A DNA stretch of 64,000 nucleotides from Neobacillus vireti (GTDB taxonomy: Bacteria; Bacillota; Bacilli; Bacillales; Cytobacillaceae), in NCBI RefSeq assembly GCF_001026695.1, contig NZ_LDNB01000002.1, positions 407,029 to 471,028 of the forward strand, in the 5' to 3' direction. Positions 34,342 to 44,622 of the stretch are shown in pieces. The first letter of the stretch is position 1, and each line of letters starts with the position of its first letter. A program made the position numbers and the translations under genes. A model generated the notes under the pieces. That model saw only the letters and a list, made by a program, of their open reading frames with translations, was not told the DNA's origin and ran no database searches.

Positions 34342-36390
34342 GTGTTCGATAATCTTAACCAATCAGTAACGGCTCTGAGGGGAATTGGGGAAGAAACAGC
34401 AGAAGCTCTTGCGGAAATGAAAATCTATACAATCCATGATTTATTAGAATATTTCCCTTACCGGTATGAGGATTATTCGCTTAAGGATTTAACGGAGGTA
34501 CAGCATGATGAGAAAGTGACCGTCGAAGGGAAGGTTCACAGTGAGCCTTCTCTTGCTTTCTATGGAAAAAAGAAATCAAAGCTGACTATCCGAGTTTTCG
34601 TCGGGTCATACCTAATAAAAGTAGTTTTCTTCAACCAGCCCTATTTAAAAAATAAAATCATCATGAATGAAACGATAACGGTAACAGGAAAATGGGATGC
34701 ACATCGGCAAACCATTACCGCAAATGAAATGCAGGCAGGTCCCAACGCTAAAGAAAAAGGCTTTGAACCTGTTTACTCGTTACGAGGTAAAATAACCACA
34801 AAAGGAATGCGGAAATTTATTAACATTGCCTTTAATCAATATGGACAGTTCATCGAAGAGACCCTTCCCGAAACATTTTTAACAAAATATCGGCTCTTGA
34901 ACAGGCAGGAGGCTAGTAGGAAGATGCATTTTCCTGACACTCCAGAGGATGTGAAGCAGGCGCGGCGGCGTTTTGTCTATGAGGAATTTTTGTTGTTTCA
35001 ATTAAAGATGCAGGCGTTAAGGAAATTTGAACGGGAGCACTCCCCAGGAATCACCCAAAACTATGATTTGACCAAAGTGAAGGAATTTATCAATAGTCTG
35101 CCCTTCCCATTAACAAATGCGCAAAAACGGGTCGTTAATGAAGTGTTAGCGGAACAAAAATCTCCATTCCGAATGAATCGCCTTTTACAAGGAGATGTTG
35201 GTTCCGGGAAAACTGTGGTAGCGGCGATTGGTTTATTTTCCAGTATAACTGCAGGCTTTCAAGGGGCTTTAATGGTACCAACAGAAATCCTGGCTGAGCA
35301 GCATGCAGAATCACTGAAAATCCTCCTTGAACCTTTTGGGGTCAAGTGCAAACTCTTAACAAGTTCCGTAAAAGGAAAACGGAGGCGCAAGATCCTTGAA
35401 GAATTAGCAGAAGGTAATGTTGATATATTGATTGGTACCCATGCCTTGATTCAGGATGAGGTAATTTTTAAAAGACTCGGTTTTGTCATTACTGATGAAC
35501 AGCACAGGTTCGGTGTTGAACAGCGGAGAGTATTGCGAGAAAAGGGAGAAAATCCTGATGTACTGTTTATGACCGCGACACCAATCCCCCGGACGCTGGC
35601 GATTACGGTATTTGGCGAAATGGATGTATCGGTCATTGACGAGATGCCTGCCGGAAGAAAGTCTATCGAGACCTATTGGGCGAAGCCGGAAATGCTTGAG
35701 CGCGTCCTTGCCTTTGTCGAAAAAGAATTAGTAAAAGGTCATCAAGCCTATGTTATTTGCCCGCTCATTGAAGAATCGGACAAGCTAGATGTGCAAAATG
35801 CCATTGATGTCCACACAACTTTAACGCATTATTTCCAAAATCGTTATAAGATTGGTCTGATGCATGGTCGCTTAGGTGCGGATGAAAAGGATTCGGTCAT
35901 GAAGCAGTTTAGCGCAAATGAAGTGCAGGTGCTCGTCTCAACAACCGTAGTGGAGGTTGGGGTGAATGTCCCGAATGCGACGATGATGGTCATTTATGAT
36001 GCGGAGAGATTTGGTTTGTCACAGCTGCACCAGCTGCGCGGACGTGTCGGCCGCGGCAGTGACCAATCCTATTGCATCTTGCTTGCTAGTCCCAAGTCTG
36101 AAGTTGGTCAGGAACGTATGAGAATCATGACTGAAACGAATGATGGCTTTGTATTAAGTGAAAAGGATTTAGAGTTACGCGGACCGGGAGACTTTTTTGG
36201 AAAAAAACAAAGCGGTGTTCCAGAATTTAAGGTTGCAGACATGGTTCATGATTACCGCGCCTTAGAAACGGCAAGAAATGATGCAGCGATGCTCATCAAG
36301 TCGGAAACCTTCTGGACATCACCTGATTATAAGAACTTAAGAGCACAGTTAGAGGAATCTGGCGTTTTAGAAGGAGAGAAACTTGATTAA
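34342..36390 (+). CDS. recG: ATP-dependent DNA helicase RecG
   Basis: RecG remodels stalled forks and Holliday junctions. The 682-residue protein has an N-terminal wedge/OB domain (LLEYFPYRYEDYS), Walker A GDVGSGKTVVA near residue 288, the DEQH box, and helicase C motifs VEVGVNVPNA and QLRGRVGRG. The GTG start at 34342 follows AAGGGAG (34327-34333) with 8-base spacing. B. subtilis has sdaAB-sdaAA before it; they are absent here. Confidence 0.96.
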   Translation: MFDNLNQSVTALRGIGEETAEALAEMKIYTIHDLLEYFPYRYEDYSLKDLTEVQHDEKVTVEGKVHSEPSLAFYGKKKSKLTIRVFVGSYLIKVVFFNQPYLKNKIIMNETITVTGKWDAHRQTITANEMQAGPNAKEKGFEPVYSLRGKITTKGMRKFINIAFNQYGQFIEETLPETFLTKYRLLNRQEASRKMHFPDTPEDVKQARRRFVYEEFLLFQLKMQALRKFEREHSPGITQNYDLTKVKEFINSLPFPLTNAQKRVVNEVLAEQKSPFRMNRLLQGDVGSGKTVVAAIGLFSSITAGFQGALMVPTEILAEQHAESLKILLEPFGVKCKLLTSSVKGKRRRKILEELAEGNVDILIGTHALIQDEVIFKRLGFVITDEQHRFGVEQRRVLREKGENPDVLFMTATPIPRTLAITVFGEMDVSVIDEMPAGRKSIETYWAKPEMLERVLAFVEKELVKGHQAYVICPLIEESDKLDVQNAIDVHTTLTHYFQNRYKIGLMHGRLGADEKDSVMKQFSANEVQVLVSTTVVEVGVNVPNATMMVIYDAERFGLSQLHQLRGRVGRGSDQSYCILLASPKSEVGQERMRIMTETNDGFVLSEKDLELRGPGDFFGKKQSGVPEFKVADMVHDYRALETARNDAAMLIKSETFWTSPDYKNLRAQLEESGVLEGEKLD

Positions 36391-36395
36391 AGTAC

Positions 36396-36442
36396 AAAAA
36401 GTAGAGAGTAGGATGGATTTTTCCCTTGCAATCTACTTTTTT
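36396..36442 (+). terminator. Long-loop terminator after recG
   Basis: AAAAAGTAGA (36396-36405) pairs with TCTACTTTTT (36432-36441), with a 26-base loop and an adjoining T. The right arm overlaps the spacer of the fapR promoter. Confidence 0.55.
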
Positions 36443-36454
36443 AAATTTTATACT
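36426..36454 (+). promoter_or_regulatory. Sigma-A promoter of the fapR operon
   Basis: TTGCAA (36426-36431), a 17-base spacer and TATACT (36449-36454) form a near-consensus sigma-A promoter, directly followed by a FapR box. Confidence 0.85.
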
Positions 36455-36458
36455 ACTC

Positions 36459-36476
36459 TTAGTACCTAGTCATAAT
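36459..36476 (+). promoter_or_regulatory. FapR operator
   Basis: TTAGTACCTAGTCATAAT matches the known FapR box (TTAGTACCTAGT core) and lies just downstream of the -10. FapR bound here would block its own operon; malonyl-CoA releases it. Confidence 0.9.
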
Positions 36477-36495
36477 ATCTCGGACGGTGTGGATC

Positions 36496-37062
36496 ATGAA
36501 AAGAAGCAAAAAAGAACGGCAGCAATTATTAACTTCAACTATTAAAGAGAATCCTTTTATTACAGATGATGAATTAGCTGAAAAGTTTCAAGTGAGTGTG
36601 CAGACGATTCGGTTAGACAGATTAGAACTATCGATTCCGGAACTCCGTGAACGGATAAAAACGGTGGCTGAGAAACGATTCGAAGACGAAGTCCGCTCCT
36701 TGCCATTGGAAGAAATTATTGGGGAAATCATTGACATTGAATTAGATCAAAGTGCTATTTCCATATTTGATGTAAAAGAAGAGCATGTCTTTATGCGAAA
36801 TAATATTGCCCGCGGCCATCATGTTTTTGCCCAGGCAAATTCCCTTGCCGTTGCGGTTATTAATGATGAATTGGCTTTAACAGCCAAAGCAAATATCCAA
36901 TTTAAGCGGTTGGTGAAATTGAATGAGCGGGTAATTGCTAAAGCTCGGGTGACGAAAATTGATGAGAACGTAGATCGAACATTCGTCGAAGTGACAAGCT
37001 TTGTGAATAATGAGCTTGTTTTTACCGGAGACTTTGAAATGTACCGTTCGAAAAATCGTTAA
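36496..37062 (+). CDS. fapR: Malonyl-CoA-responsive repressor of fatty acid and phospholipid genes FapR
   Basis: FapR represses fatty acid synthesis genes until malonyl-CoA binds. The 188 residues have an N-terminal helix-turn-helix ([25 protein letters not shown]), a linker helix and a hotdog-fold ligand domain ([21 protein letters not shown]). ATG 36496 is chosen by homology and GGTG at 36486-36489; GTG 36487 in frame is an alternative. It leads the fapR-plsX-fabD-fabG-acpP operon. Confidence 0.95.
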   Translation: MKRSKKERQQLLTSTIKENPFITDDELAEKFQVSVQTIRLDRLELSIPELRERIKTVAEKRFEDEVRSLPLEEIIGEIIDIELDQSAISIFDVKEEHVFMRNNIARGHHVFAQANSLAVAVINDELALTAKANIQFKRLVKLNERVIAKARVTKIDENVDRTFVEVTSFVNNELVFTGDFEMYRSKNR

Positions 37063-37075
37063 AGGATGAGGCAAA

Positions 37076-38071
37076 ATGAAACTAGCAATCGATGCAATGG
37101 GCGGCGACAATGCCCCTAAAGAAATCGTCTTAGGGGCAATGAAGGCTGTTCAAGCATTTTCTGATATACATATCACCCTTGTCGGGGATGAAAACAAAAT
37201 TAAAGAAACATTATCGGCACACGATCGGATTTCTGTTTTACATACAACTGATGTCATTCTTGGAACAGATGAACCGGTAAAAGCAGTTCGCCGCAAGAAA
37301 AATGCCTCTATGGTGCTTGCTGCCCAGCAGGTAGCTGATGGATTGGCAGATGCCTGTATTTCTGCGGGCAATACAGGGGCATTAGTTGCCGCAGGGCTTT
37401 TCGTTGTTGGCAGAATTGATGGGATACACCGACCTGCTTTAGCGCCAACATTGCCGACTATTGGCGGCGAAGGCTTCCTGCTCCTCGATGTCGGCGCAAA
37501 TGCTGATGCCAAGCCTGAGCATTTGCTGCAAAATGCGATAATGGGATCCATCTACAGTGAAAAAGTAAGAGGTATATCTAAACCACGTGTCGGTCTTTTG
37601 AATATTGGCACAGAAGAAAAAAAAGGAAACGAACTGACAAAACAAACATTTGAACTTTTGAAAAATGCAAATTTGAATTTCGTCGGCAATGTGGAGGCAC
37701 GTGATTTGCTGGATGGTGTTGCGGATGTGGTCGTTACCGATGGATTTACAGGCAACATGGTGTTGAAGACGATTGAGGGAACTGCACTTTCAATGTTTAA
37801 GATGTTGAAAACAGCTTTAATGAGCAGTTTTAAGAGTAAAATGGCTGCCGCTGTGCTGAAACCAAATCTTAAGACCTTAAAAAATACCATGGATTATTCT
37901 GAATATGGCGGCGCAGCTCTTTTTGGCTTAAAGGCTCCAGTTATTAAGGCTCACGGCTCGTCAAACGGACAATCCATATATAGTGCCATCAGACAAACAA
38001 GGGAAATGGTTAGCAATGATGTCGGTGGATTAATTAAACAAACAATTGAAACTGATAATTCGGAAAAATAG
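37076..38071 (+). CDS. plsX: Phosphate acyltransferase PlsX
   Basis: PlsX converts acyl-ACP to acyl-phosphate, feeding PlsY in phospholipid synthesis. The 331-residue protein begins [18 protein letters not shown] and has [21 protein letters not shown] and [13 protein letters not shown]. It lies 13 bases after fapR. Confidence 0.96.
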   Translation: MKLAIDAMGGDNAPKEIVLGAMKAVQAFSDIHITLVGDENKIKETLSAHDRISVLHTTDVILGTDEPVKAVRRKKNASMVLAAQQVADGLADACISAGNTGALVAAGLFVVGRIDGIHRPALAPTLPTIGGEGFLLLDVGANADAKPEHLLQNAIMGSIYSEKVRGISKPRVGLLNIGTEEKKGNELTKQTFELLKNANLNFVGNVEARDLLDGVADVVVTDGFTGNMVLKTIEGTALSMFKMLKTALMSSFKSKMAAAVLKPNLKTLKNTMDYSEYGGAALFGLKAPVIKAHGSSNGQSIYSAIRQTREMVSNDVGGLIKQTIETDNSEK

Positions 38072-38090
38072 TCGAAAAAGGAGTGTTGAA

Positions 38091-39038
38091 ATGAGTAAAA
38101 TAGCATTTGTGTTTCCAGGACAAGGGTCACAAGCAGTTGGAATGGGGCAAGAGTTGGCAGAAAAGCACTCTGAGGTTATGGAATATTTTCTTAAAGCCGA
38201 TAAAAAGTTAGAAACAAAGCTGAGTACCCTTATCTTTGAAGGTCCAAAAGAGGAATTGACTTTGACAGTCAACACCCAGCCGGCACTTTTAACAACCAGT
38301 ATCGCAATTTTGGATTTCTTCCGCAAATCCGGGGTTAGGGCTGATTATGTTGCTGGTCACAGTTTAGGGGAATATACGGCACTTGTTGCTGCGGGCGCCA
38401 TTTCCTTTGAAGAGGGAGTATATGCCGTCAGAAAACGCGGAGAATTTATGGAAATTGCTGTCCCTAACGGTGAAGGCTCGATGGCAGCTGTTTTAGGACT
38501 TGACCGTGAAGCTTTATCTGCGGTAACAACTGAAGTAACTGAATCCGGTTTCCCTGTGGCATTAGCTAATTTAAATTGTCCAGGTCAGATTGTCATTTCA
38601 GGATCGAAGAAAGGCGTCGAACTTGCTGGAAGAAAGGCGAAAGAAGCGGGGGCAAAAAGGGTACTGCCATTAGAGGTAAGCGGCCCATTCCATTCGCCAT
38701 TAATGAAACCAGCTGCTGAACAGCTTCGTGAAGTATTGGATGCTACAGAAATGCAGGATGCTCAAATTCCGGTTATTGCAAATGTGACTGCAGAGCCAAT
38801 CTTTTCCGCCGCTGAAATAAAAGATAAATTAATTGAACAGCTTTATTCCCCAGTGTTATGGGAAGATTCTGTCCAGAAAATGATTGCCTTAGGTGTCGAC
38901 ACATTTATTGAAATTGGACCTGGAAAAGTTCTTTCCGGCTTAATCAAGAAAATTGATAAAACAGTTAAAACGTATTCCGTATCGGACGAGGAAAGTGCTC
39001 TAGCAGTTGTGGATGCGCTAAAGGAGGAAAAATTATGA
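38091..39038 (+). CDS. fabD: Malonyl-CoA:ACP transacylase FabD
   Basis: FabD moves malonyl from CoA to acyl carrier protein. The 315 residues start [19 protein letters not shown] and have the nucleophile Ser in [14 protein letters not shown] plus the later His in [12 protein letters not shown] 38091 follows AAAAAGGAG; the ATG at 38046 is inside plsX. It overlaps fabG by 4 bases. Confidence 0.96.
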   Translation: MSKIAFVFPGQGSQAVGMGQELAEKHSEVMEYFLKADKKLETKLSTLIFEGPKEELTLTVNTQPALLTTSIAILDFFRKSGVRADYVAGHSLGEYTALVAAGAISFEEGVYAVRKRGEFMEIAVPNGEGSMAAVLGLDREALSAVTTEVTESGFPVALANLNCPGQIVISGSKKGVELAGRKAKEAGAKRVLPLEVSGPFHSPLMKPAAEQLREVLDATEMQDAQIPVIANVTAEPIFSAAEIKDKLIEQLYSPVLWEDSVQKMIALGVDTFIEIGPGKVLSGLIKKIDKTVKTYSVSDEESALAVVDALKEEKL

Positions 39039-39778
39039 TTTTAGCTGGAAAAGCAGCCTTGGTTACTGGTGCTTCAAGAGGCATCGGCAGGGAAATTGCC
39101 TTGGAACTGGCCAGACAAGGAGCCAATGTGGCCGTTAACTTTGCCGGCAGCGAAGCAAAGGCTAATGAAGTAGTCGACGAAATCAAAGCCATTGGCAGAG
39201 AAGCATTTGCGATAAAATGTGATGTGTCAAATGTTGAAGAAGTGACCGAGATGGTTAAAAAAACGATTGATGGTTTCGGTAAACTAGACATTCTTGTTAA
39301 TAACGCCGGGATTACAAAGGATAATTTATTAATGAGGATGAAAGAAGAAGAATGGGATGATGTGATTAACATTAATCTTAAAGGCGTCTTCTTAGTCACT
39401 AAAGCAGTTACAAGACAAATGATGAAGCAGCGGGTTGGCCGGATTATTAATATTGCTTCCATCGTCGGGGTAAGTGGAAATCCTGGTCAAGCGAACTATG
39501 TGGCCGCAAAAGCAGGTGTCATTGGTTTAACCAAAACGACAGCAAAAGAGCTTGCTACCCGGAAAATTACCGTTAATGCAATCGCACCAGGCTTCATCAC
39601 CACTGATATGACCGATAAATTATCCGAAGAAGTAAAAGCAGAAATGTTAAAACAGATTCCTTTAGCAAGATTAGGAGAGCCTAAAGATATCGCTAAACTT
39701 ACAACATTTATCGCATCAGATGATTCATCATATATTACAGGACAAACATTCCATGTAGATGGCGGAATGGTAATGTAA
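39035..39778 (+). CDS. fabG: 3-oxoacyl-ACP reductase FabG
   Basis: FabG is the NADPH-dependent beta-ketoacyl-ACP reductase of fatty acid elongation. It is a 247-residue short-chain dehydrogenase with [16 protein letters not shown], the catalytic Ser in IINIASIVG, Tyr/Lys in YVAAK and the C-terminal [14 protein letters not shown]. Confidence 0.96.
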   Translation: MILAGKAALVTGASRGIGREIALELARQGANVAVNFAGSEAKANEVVDEIKAIGREAFAIKCDVSNVEEVTEMVKKTIDGFGKLDILVNNAGITKDNLLMRMKEEEWDDVININLKGVFLVTKAVTRQMMKQRVGRIINIASIVGVSGNPGQANYVAAKAGVIGLTKTTAKELATRKITVNAIAPGFITTDMTDKLSEEVKAEMLKQIPLARLGEPKDIAKLTTFIASDDSSYITGQTFHVDGGMVM

Positions 39779-39795
39779 TTTTAACAAAAACATAG

Positions 39796-39824
39796 TGTAT
39801 TATTTGGGTGAAATACTCTATAAT
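39796..39824 (+). promoter_or_regulatory. Possible internal promoter for acpP
   Basis: A perfect TATAAT (39819-39824) lies 24 bases before acpP, but the -35 position is poor. ACP is needed in excess of other operon products, so an internal promoter is plausible. Confidence 0.35.
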
Positions 39825-39847
39825 AGCTTGAGGGGAGGTGAGCAAGC

Positions 39848-40081
39848 ATGGCAGATGTATTAGAACGTGTTACAAAAATCATCGTTGACCGTTTAGGTGT
39901 AGACGAGTCTCAAGTTAAGCTTGAAGCTTCGTTTAAAGATGATCTTGGCGCTGATTCCCTTGATGTAGTTGAACTAGTAATGGAATTAGAAGATGAGTTC
40001 GATATGGAGATTTCTGACGAGGATGCTGAAAAAATCGGCACAGTTGGTGATGCTGTTAATTACATAAATAGCACGAAATAA
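39848..40081 (+). CDS. acpP: Acyl carrier protein AcpP
   Basis: ACP carries growing acyl chains on a phosphopantetheine arm. The 77-residue acidic protein has the modified Ser in [17 protein letters not shown] very strong GGGGAGGTGAGCAAGC precedes ATG 39848, consistent with high expression. A terminator follows. Confidence 0.97.
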   Translation: MADVLERVTKIIVDRLGVDESQVKLEASFKDDLGADSLDVVELVMELEDEFDMEISDEDAEKIGTVGDAVNYINSTK

Positions 40082-40098
40082 TCGTTGGATTTATCCAT

Positions 40099-40124
40099 AA
40101 AGCTCCGTTTTCAAACGGAGCTTT
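40099..40124 (+). terminator. Terminator after acpP
   Basis: AAAGCTCCGTTT and AAACGGAGCTTT form a perfect 12-bp stem with a TC loop. A second weaker hairpin (CTTGGC/GCCAAG, 40141-40166) with a T-rich tail follows. Confidence 0.85.
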
Positions 40125-40243
40125 ATTCTGTAAGATAGAACTTGGCGGAGTAACCTATCTGCCAAGTTTCTTTGCGTTTTAATGAAAACTTTTTTAAACT
40201 AAAGAGTAGTGGTATGTAAATAATATGCAAGGTGGAGACTTAA

Positions 40244-40984
40244 ATGCGCAATAATGGCAAGGAAAAAGCTTTGAACAATAGCGCAAAAGAAAATCAATTT
40301 CAGGATTTTCAAAACAAAATCGGAATTAAAATGGGTAACGAGAAATTATTAAAGCAAGCTTTTACTCATTCATCCTATGTGAATGAGCATCGAAGAAAGC
40401 CTTTCGAAGATAATGAAAGACTTGAGTTTTTAGGAGATGCCGTACTGGAGCTTACTGTTTCGCAATTCCTCTTCAAAAAATATGCAACGATGACCGAAGG
40501 AGAATTGACCAAGCTTCGAGCTGCAATTGTATGTGAGCCGTCACTTGTTTCATTTGCTAATGAATTAAACTTTGGAAGCTTAATTTTGCTTGGCAAAGGA
40601 GAAGAGATGACTGGGGGAAGAGAGCGTCCGGCATTGCTTGCAGACGTATTTGAGGCATTTATCGGGGCGCTATATTTAGACCAAGGAATTGAAGCAGTCA
40701 TTTCATTTCTTGAGATTACCGTCTTTCCTAAAATCAACGCTGGTGCTTTTTCTCATGTGATGGATTTTAAAAGTCAATTACAGGAACTGATTCAAAGAGA
40801 TGCAGCGGGTTCGATTGAATATCGTGTTCTACAGGAAAAGGGACCTGCCCATAGTAAAGAGTTTGTTTCCAAGGTATCATTAAATGGTAAAGAATTAGGC
40901 GTTGGGACTGGAAAATCGAAAAAAGAAGCGGAACAGCATGCCGCACAAATGGCGCTTGATGTATTAAAAACAAAAACAACCTAG
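40244..40984 (+). CDS. rnc: Ribonuclease III Rnc
   Basis: RNase III cleaves double-stranded RNA in rRNA precursors and some mRNAs. The 246 residues have the signature [14 protein letters not shown] near residue 59, the second acidic site region [13 protein letters not shown], and a C-terminal double-stranded RNA-binding domain (from about 170) ending in a [13 protein letters not shown] motif. AAGGTGGAG precedes ATG 40244. Confidence 0.96.
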   Translation: MRNNGKEKALNNSAKENQFQDFQNKIGIKMGNEKLLKQAFTHSSYVNEHRRKPFEDNERLEFLGDAVLELTVSQFLFKKYATMTEGELTKLRAAIVCEPSLVSFANELNFGSLILLGKGEEMTGGRERPALLADVFEAFIGALYLDQGIEAVISFLEITVFPKINAGAFSHVMDFKSQLQELIQRDAAGSIEYRVLQEKGPAHSKEFVSKVSLNGKELGVGTGKSKKEAEQHAAQMALDVLKTKTT

Positions 40985-41038
40985 AATAAACGAAGTGTTT
41001 GCAGGAGAAATCCCTGAAAAGCATAGGGAGGATAAAAG

Positions 41039-44000
41039 ATGTTTTTAAAACGGTTGGACATTATTGGTTTTAAATCTTTTGCTGACCGCATTAGTGTTGA
41101 TTTTGTTCGTGGAGTAACAGCTGTAGTAGGTCCGAATGGCAGCGGCAAAAGCAATATCACCGACGCAATCCGCTGGGTTTTGGGGGAACAGTCGGCTAAA
41201 TCGCTAAGAGGCAGTAAAATGGAAGATATCATTTTTTCGGGCAGTGATACAAGAAAGGCACTTAATATTGCTGAAGTGACGCTCACATTGGACAATCAAG
41301 ACCAGGGATTAGCGATTGATTACAATGAGGTAAGTGTGACACGGAGGGTGTCGCGCTCCGGTGATAGTGAGTTTTCTATCAATAAACAGCCATGCAGGCT
41401 AAAGGATATTATTGATTTATTTATGGATTCCGGGCTTGGCAGGGAAGCATTTTCGATTATCAGCCAAGGGAAGGTAGAAGAAATATTAAATAGTAAAGCA
41501 GAGGACCGCAGAACGATTTTTGAAGAAGCGGCAGGGGTGCTAAAATATAAAAATCGCAAGAAAAAAGCGGAGCTAAAATTATTTGAAACGCAGGACAATT
41601 TAAACCGAGTCAATGATATTTTACATGAGCTTGAAAGCCAAGTTGAGCCTTTGAAAATTCAAGCGTCAATGGCCAAAGATTTTTTAGAGAAAAAAGAGGC
41701 GCTTGAAAAAATTGAGGTTGCTCTAACCGTATATGAAGTGGAAGACCTCCATAAGAAATGGGAAAATTTATCGAATCAACTAGAAGAGCATCAGGAAGAG
41801 GAACTGAAGCTGTCCACACTTCTTCAAGTGAAAGAAGCAAAAATAGTTGAAACACGAGACCAAATAGCGGCGATAGATGAGTCGATTACTGACTTGCAAA
41901 ATGTTCTTCTTTTTGCAAGTGAAGAACTTGAAAAGCTAGAAGGCCGAAAAGAGGTTTTAAAGGAAAGAAAGAAAAATGCAGCCCAAAATAAAGAGCAGCT
42001 AAAAACGAATATTTCCGATCTAACCGAGCGAATCAGTAAGCTAAAGAAAACTCAGGAAATGCATGCCGAGTCAGTTAAAGATCTTGGTGGACAAGTTAAA
42101 GTATTACAAGCAAGCCTAAAAGAAAAACAAGAAAAATTACTATTATTTTCTGAAAATATCGATGAAAAAATCGAAAGCTTAAAAAGTGAATACATTGAAC
42201 TGTTAAATGAACAAGCTGGCGCAAAAAATGAAGTTAAATACATTGAACAACAGCTTGAGCAGCAGGAGAGGAAAAATGCTCGACTTGATGCAGAAAATGA
42301 AAAATACCTTCAGGAACGACAACTTGCACAATCTAAAAAGGTCGAAATTCAATCGGGATTAGAAGCAAGTCAAGAAAAATTAGCGAACCAGGTTGTTACC
42401 TTTCGCGAACAGCAGCGGAAGCTTGAAACGGTAAAAGATAATTATCAAAAACAAGAAAAGACGTTATATCAAGCCTACCAGCTCCTACAGCAGGCTAAAT
42501 CGCGAAAAGAAATGCTTGAAGAGTTGGAAGAAGATTATTCTGGTTTTTTCCAAGGTGTTAAAGAAGTTCTAAAAGCACGTGGAAATAAACTGAAGGGAAT
42601 TGAAGGGGCAGTTGCAGAGCTTGTAACGGTTCCTAAAAAGTACGAAGCCGCTCTTGAAACGGCCTTTGGGGGCGCCCTGCAGCATATTGTCGTTGATAAT
42701 GAACAAAATGCACGTTCAGCCATCCAATTCTTAAAGCAGAATTCATTTGGCCGGGCTACTTTTTTACCGCTTAATGTCATGAAAGGAAGACCATTATCGC
42801 CGGCACAGCTTTCTTCTATTCAAAATCATCCAGCGTTAATTGGACCGGCTGTAAGTCTTGTGAAATTTGAGCAGAAGTATGTCGAGGTTATCAATAACCT
42901 TCTAGGCAATGTCGTGATAACGAGTGATCTAAAGGGTGCCAATGAATTGGCGAAGATCCTTCAATACCGCGTTCGTTTGGTAACACTTGATGGTGATATC
43001 GTCAATCCCGGCGGTTCGATGACAGGCGGTGCTGTAAAACAAAAAACCTCTTCTTTATTATCACGAAAAGGAGAGCTTGAGGATTTAAAAGCTAAGCTTG
43101 TCATAATGGAGGAGAAAACAGCTGGCCTAGAGCAGATTGTTAAAAGCTTGAAAGAGGAAGTTCAAATTGCGGAAGCACGTCTTGAAGAAATACGCAAGAA
43201 TGGTGAAGAGCTGAGGTTAAACGAACAAGCAATTAAAGGAGACCTTCGTGAAGCGGAACTTGGAGAAAAGAATATCAATGACCGATTAGCAATTTATGAT
43301 TTAGAAAAAGGGCAATTGATTGATGAACAAGCAGCACTTTTGAAAAGAAAATTGGAATTAAGAGAAGCACTAGAGACCTATACGGGAACTATTGCACAAC
43401 TTGATGGTCAGATCATAAAACTGACGGAACAAAAGACAAATGACCTGACATCAAAAGAAACATTGACATCTGAAATAAATGACCTTAAAGTCGAATTTGC
43501 TTCCAAAAATGAGCAATTTCTTCATACAAAAGAGCGCTTTACCCTCATTAAAAATGATTTAGATGAAAGTGAACAAAAACTGGCTGATTATAGCGAAGAT
43601 CTTAACCTCTTAACATCGGAAATGACGAATAGCTCATCAGGCGAAGAACAGCTAGAAGCGGCAGCAATAACGAAACAGCAGGACAAAGAAGCGACCTTAC
43701 AGTTAATTACAGCAAGAAGACAAGAACGATTACAGCTTCAGGGAGCACTTGAAGATACAGAATTGGAGGCAAAAGAATTAAAGAGACTCCATAAAGGAAT
43801 GATTGTCGGTTTAAAGGACGAGGAAGTGAAAATCAACCGCTTGGATGTGGAGTTAGAAAATCGCCTTGCTCATTTACGGGAAGAATACCTGTTATCGTTT
43901 GAAGGGGCAAAAGAGCAATATCCATTAACCATTCCTCCTGAAGAGGCGAAGAGAAAAGTCAAGCTTATTAAGCTAGCCATTGATGAACTCGGGTCTGTCA

Positions 44001-44605
44001 ATCTTGGTGCAATTGAAGAATATGATCGCGTCTCTGAACGCTATCAGTTCCTAAATGAACAAAAGACGGACCTTCAAGAAGCAAAAGACACCCTGCACCA
44101 AGTCATTGAAGAAATGGATACAGAAATGAAAAAACGCTTTGAACAGACCTTTACAGGGATTCGCGGGTATTTCGAACCGACATTCCGGGCCCTCTTCGGC
44201 GGTGGAAAAGCAGATCTTGTGCTTACCGTACCAGAAGACTTATTAAATACAGGTGTGGAAATTGTTGCTCAGCCGCCTGGGAAAAAGCTCCAGAATCTAG
44301 GCTTGTTATCGGGTGGAGAACGAGCCTTAACAGCTATTGCGCTATTATTTTCGATTTTAAAGGTCCGTCCTGTGCCCTTCTGTATTCTTGATGAGGTGGA
44401 AGCAGCCCTGGATGAAGCCAATGTTCAACGCTTCAGTCAATATTTAAAGCGCTATAGCGAGGAAACACAGTTTATCGTGATTACCCACCGTAAAGGGACG
44501 ATGGAGGAAGCAGATGTACTTTATGGGGTAACCATGAAGGAGTCCGGTGTTTCAAAGCTTGTGTCTGTACGTCTTGAGGATACTAAGGAACTTGTAGAAA
44601 CATAA
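41039..44605 (+). CDS. smc: Chromosome condensation and segregation ATPase SMC
   Basis: SMC forms ring dimers with ScpA/ScpB that organise and separate chromosomes. The 1188-residue protein has an N-terminal Walker A GPNGSGKSNITDAIRWVLGE (near 32), long coiled coils, a hinge domain around 510-670 (LVTVPKKYEAALETAFGGALQ, GGSMTGG), and a C-terminal signature LLSGGERALTAIALLF plus Walker B CILDEVEAALD. The length equals the Bacillus norm. Confidence 0.98.
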   Translation: MFLKRLDIIGFKSFADRISVDFVRGVTAVVGPNGSGKSNITDAIRWVLGEQSAKSLRGSKMEDIIFSGSDTRKALNIAEVTLTLDNQDQGLAIDYNEVSVTRRVSRSGDSEFSINKQPCRLKDIIDLFMDSGLGREAFSIISQGKVEEILNSKAEDRRTIFEEAAGVLKYKNRKKKAELKLFETQDNLNRVNDILHELESQVEPLKIQASMAKDFLEKKEALEKIEVALTVYEVEDLHKKWENLSNQLEEHQEEELKLSTLLQVKEAKIVETRDQIAAIDESITDLQNVLLFASEELEKLEGRKEVLKERKKNAAQNKEQLKTNISDLTERISKLKKTQEMHAESVKDLGGQVKVLQASLKEKQEKLLLFSENIDEKIESLKSEYIELLNEQAGAKNEVKYIEQQLEQQERKNARLDAENEKYLQERQLAQSKKVEIQSGLEASQEKLANQVVTFREQQRKLETVKDNYQKQEKTLYQAYQLLQQAKSRKEMLEELEEDYSGFFQGVKEVLKARGNKLKGIEGAVAELVTVPKKYEAALETAFGGALQHIVVDNEQNARSAIQFLKQNSFGRATFLPLNVMKGRPLSPAQLSSIQNHPALIGPAVSLVKFEQKYVEVINNLLGNVVITSDLKGANELAKILQYRVRLVTLDGDIVNPGGSMTGGAVKQKTSSLLSRKGELEDLKAKLVIMEEKTAGLEQIVKSLKEEVQIAEARLEEIRKNGEELRLNEQAIKGDLREAELGEKNINDRLAIYDLEKGQLIDEQAALLKRKLELREALETYTGTIAQLDGQIIKLTEQKTNDLTSKETLTSEINDLKVEFASKNEQFLHTKERFTLIKNDLDESEQKLADYSEDLNLLTSEMTNSSSGEEQLEAAAITKQQDKEATLQLITARRQERLQLQGALEDTELEAKELKRLHKGMIVGLKDEEVKINRLDVELENRLAHLREEYLLSFEGAKEQYPLTIPPEEAKRKVKLIKLAIDELGSVNLGAIEEYDRVSERYQFLNEQKTDLQEAKDTLHQVIEEMDTEMKKRFEQTFTGIRGYFEPTFRALFGGGKADLVLTVPEDLLNTGVEIVAQPPGKKLQNLGLLSGGERALTAIALLFSILKVRPVPFCILDEVEAALDEANVQRFSQYLKRYSEETQFIVITHRKGTMEEADVLYGVTMKESGVSKLVSVRLEDTKELVET

Positions 44606-44622
44606 TTTAAGGAAGTGAAAAA

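Noticed and set aside
38965-39462. 165-codon open frame on the minus strand over fabD/fabG
   Set aside because: Covered by two conserved genes on the plus strand and of shadow-frame composition.
40141-40166. Second hairpin (CTTGGC/GCCAAG) after acpP
   Set aside because: Stem is only 6 bp with a 14-base loop; noted in the terminator entry but not given its own feature.
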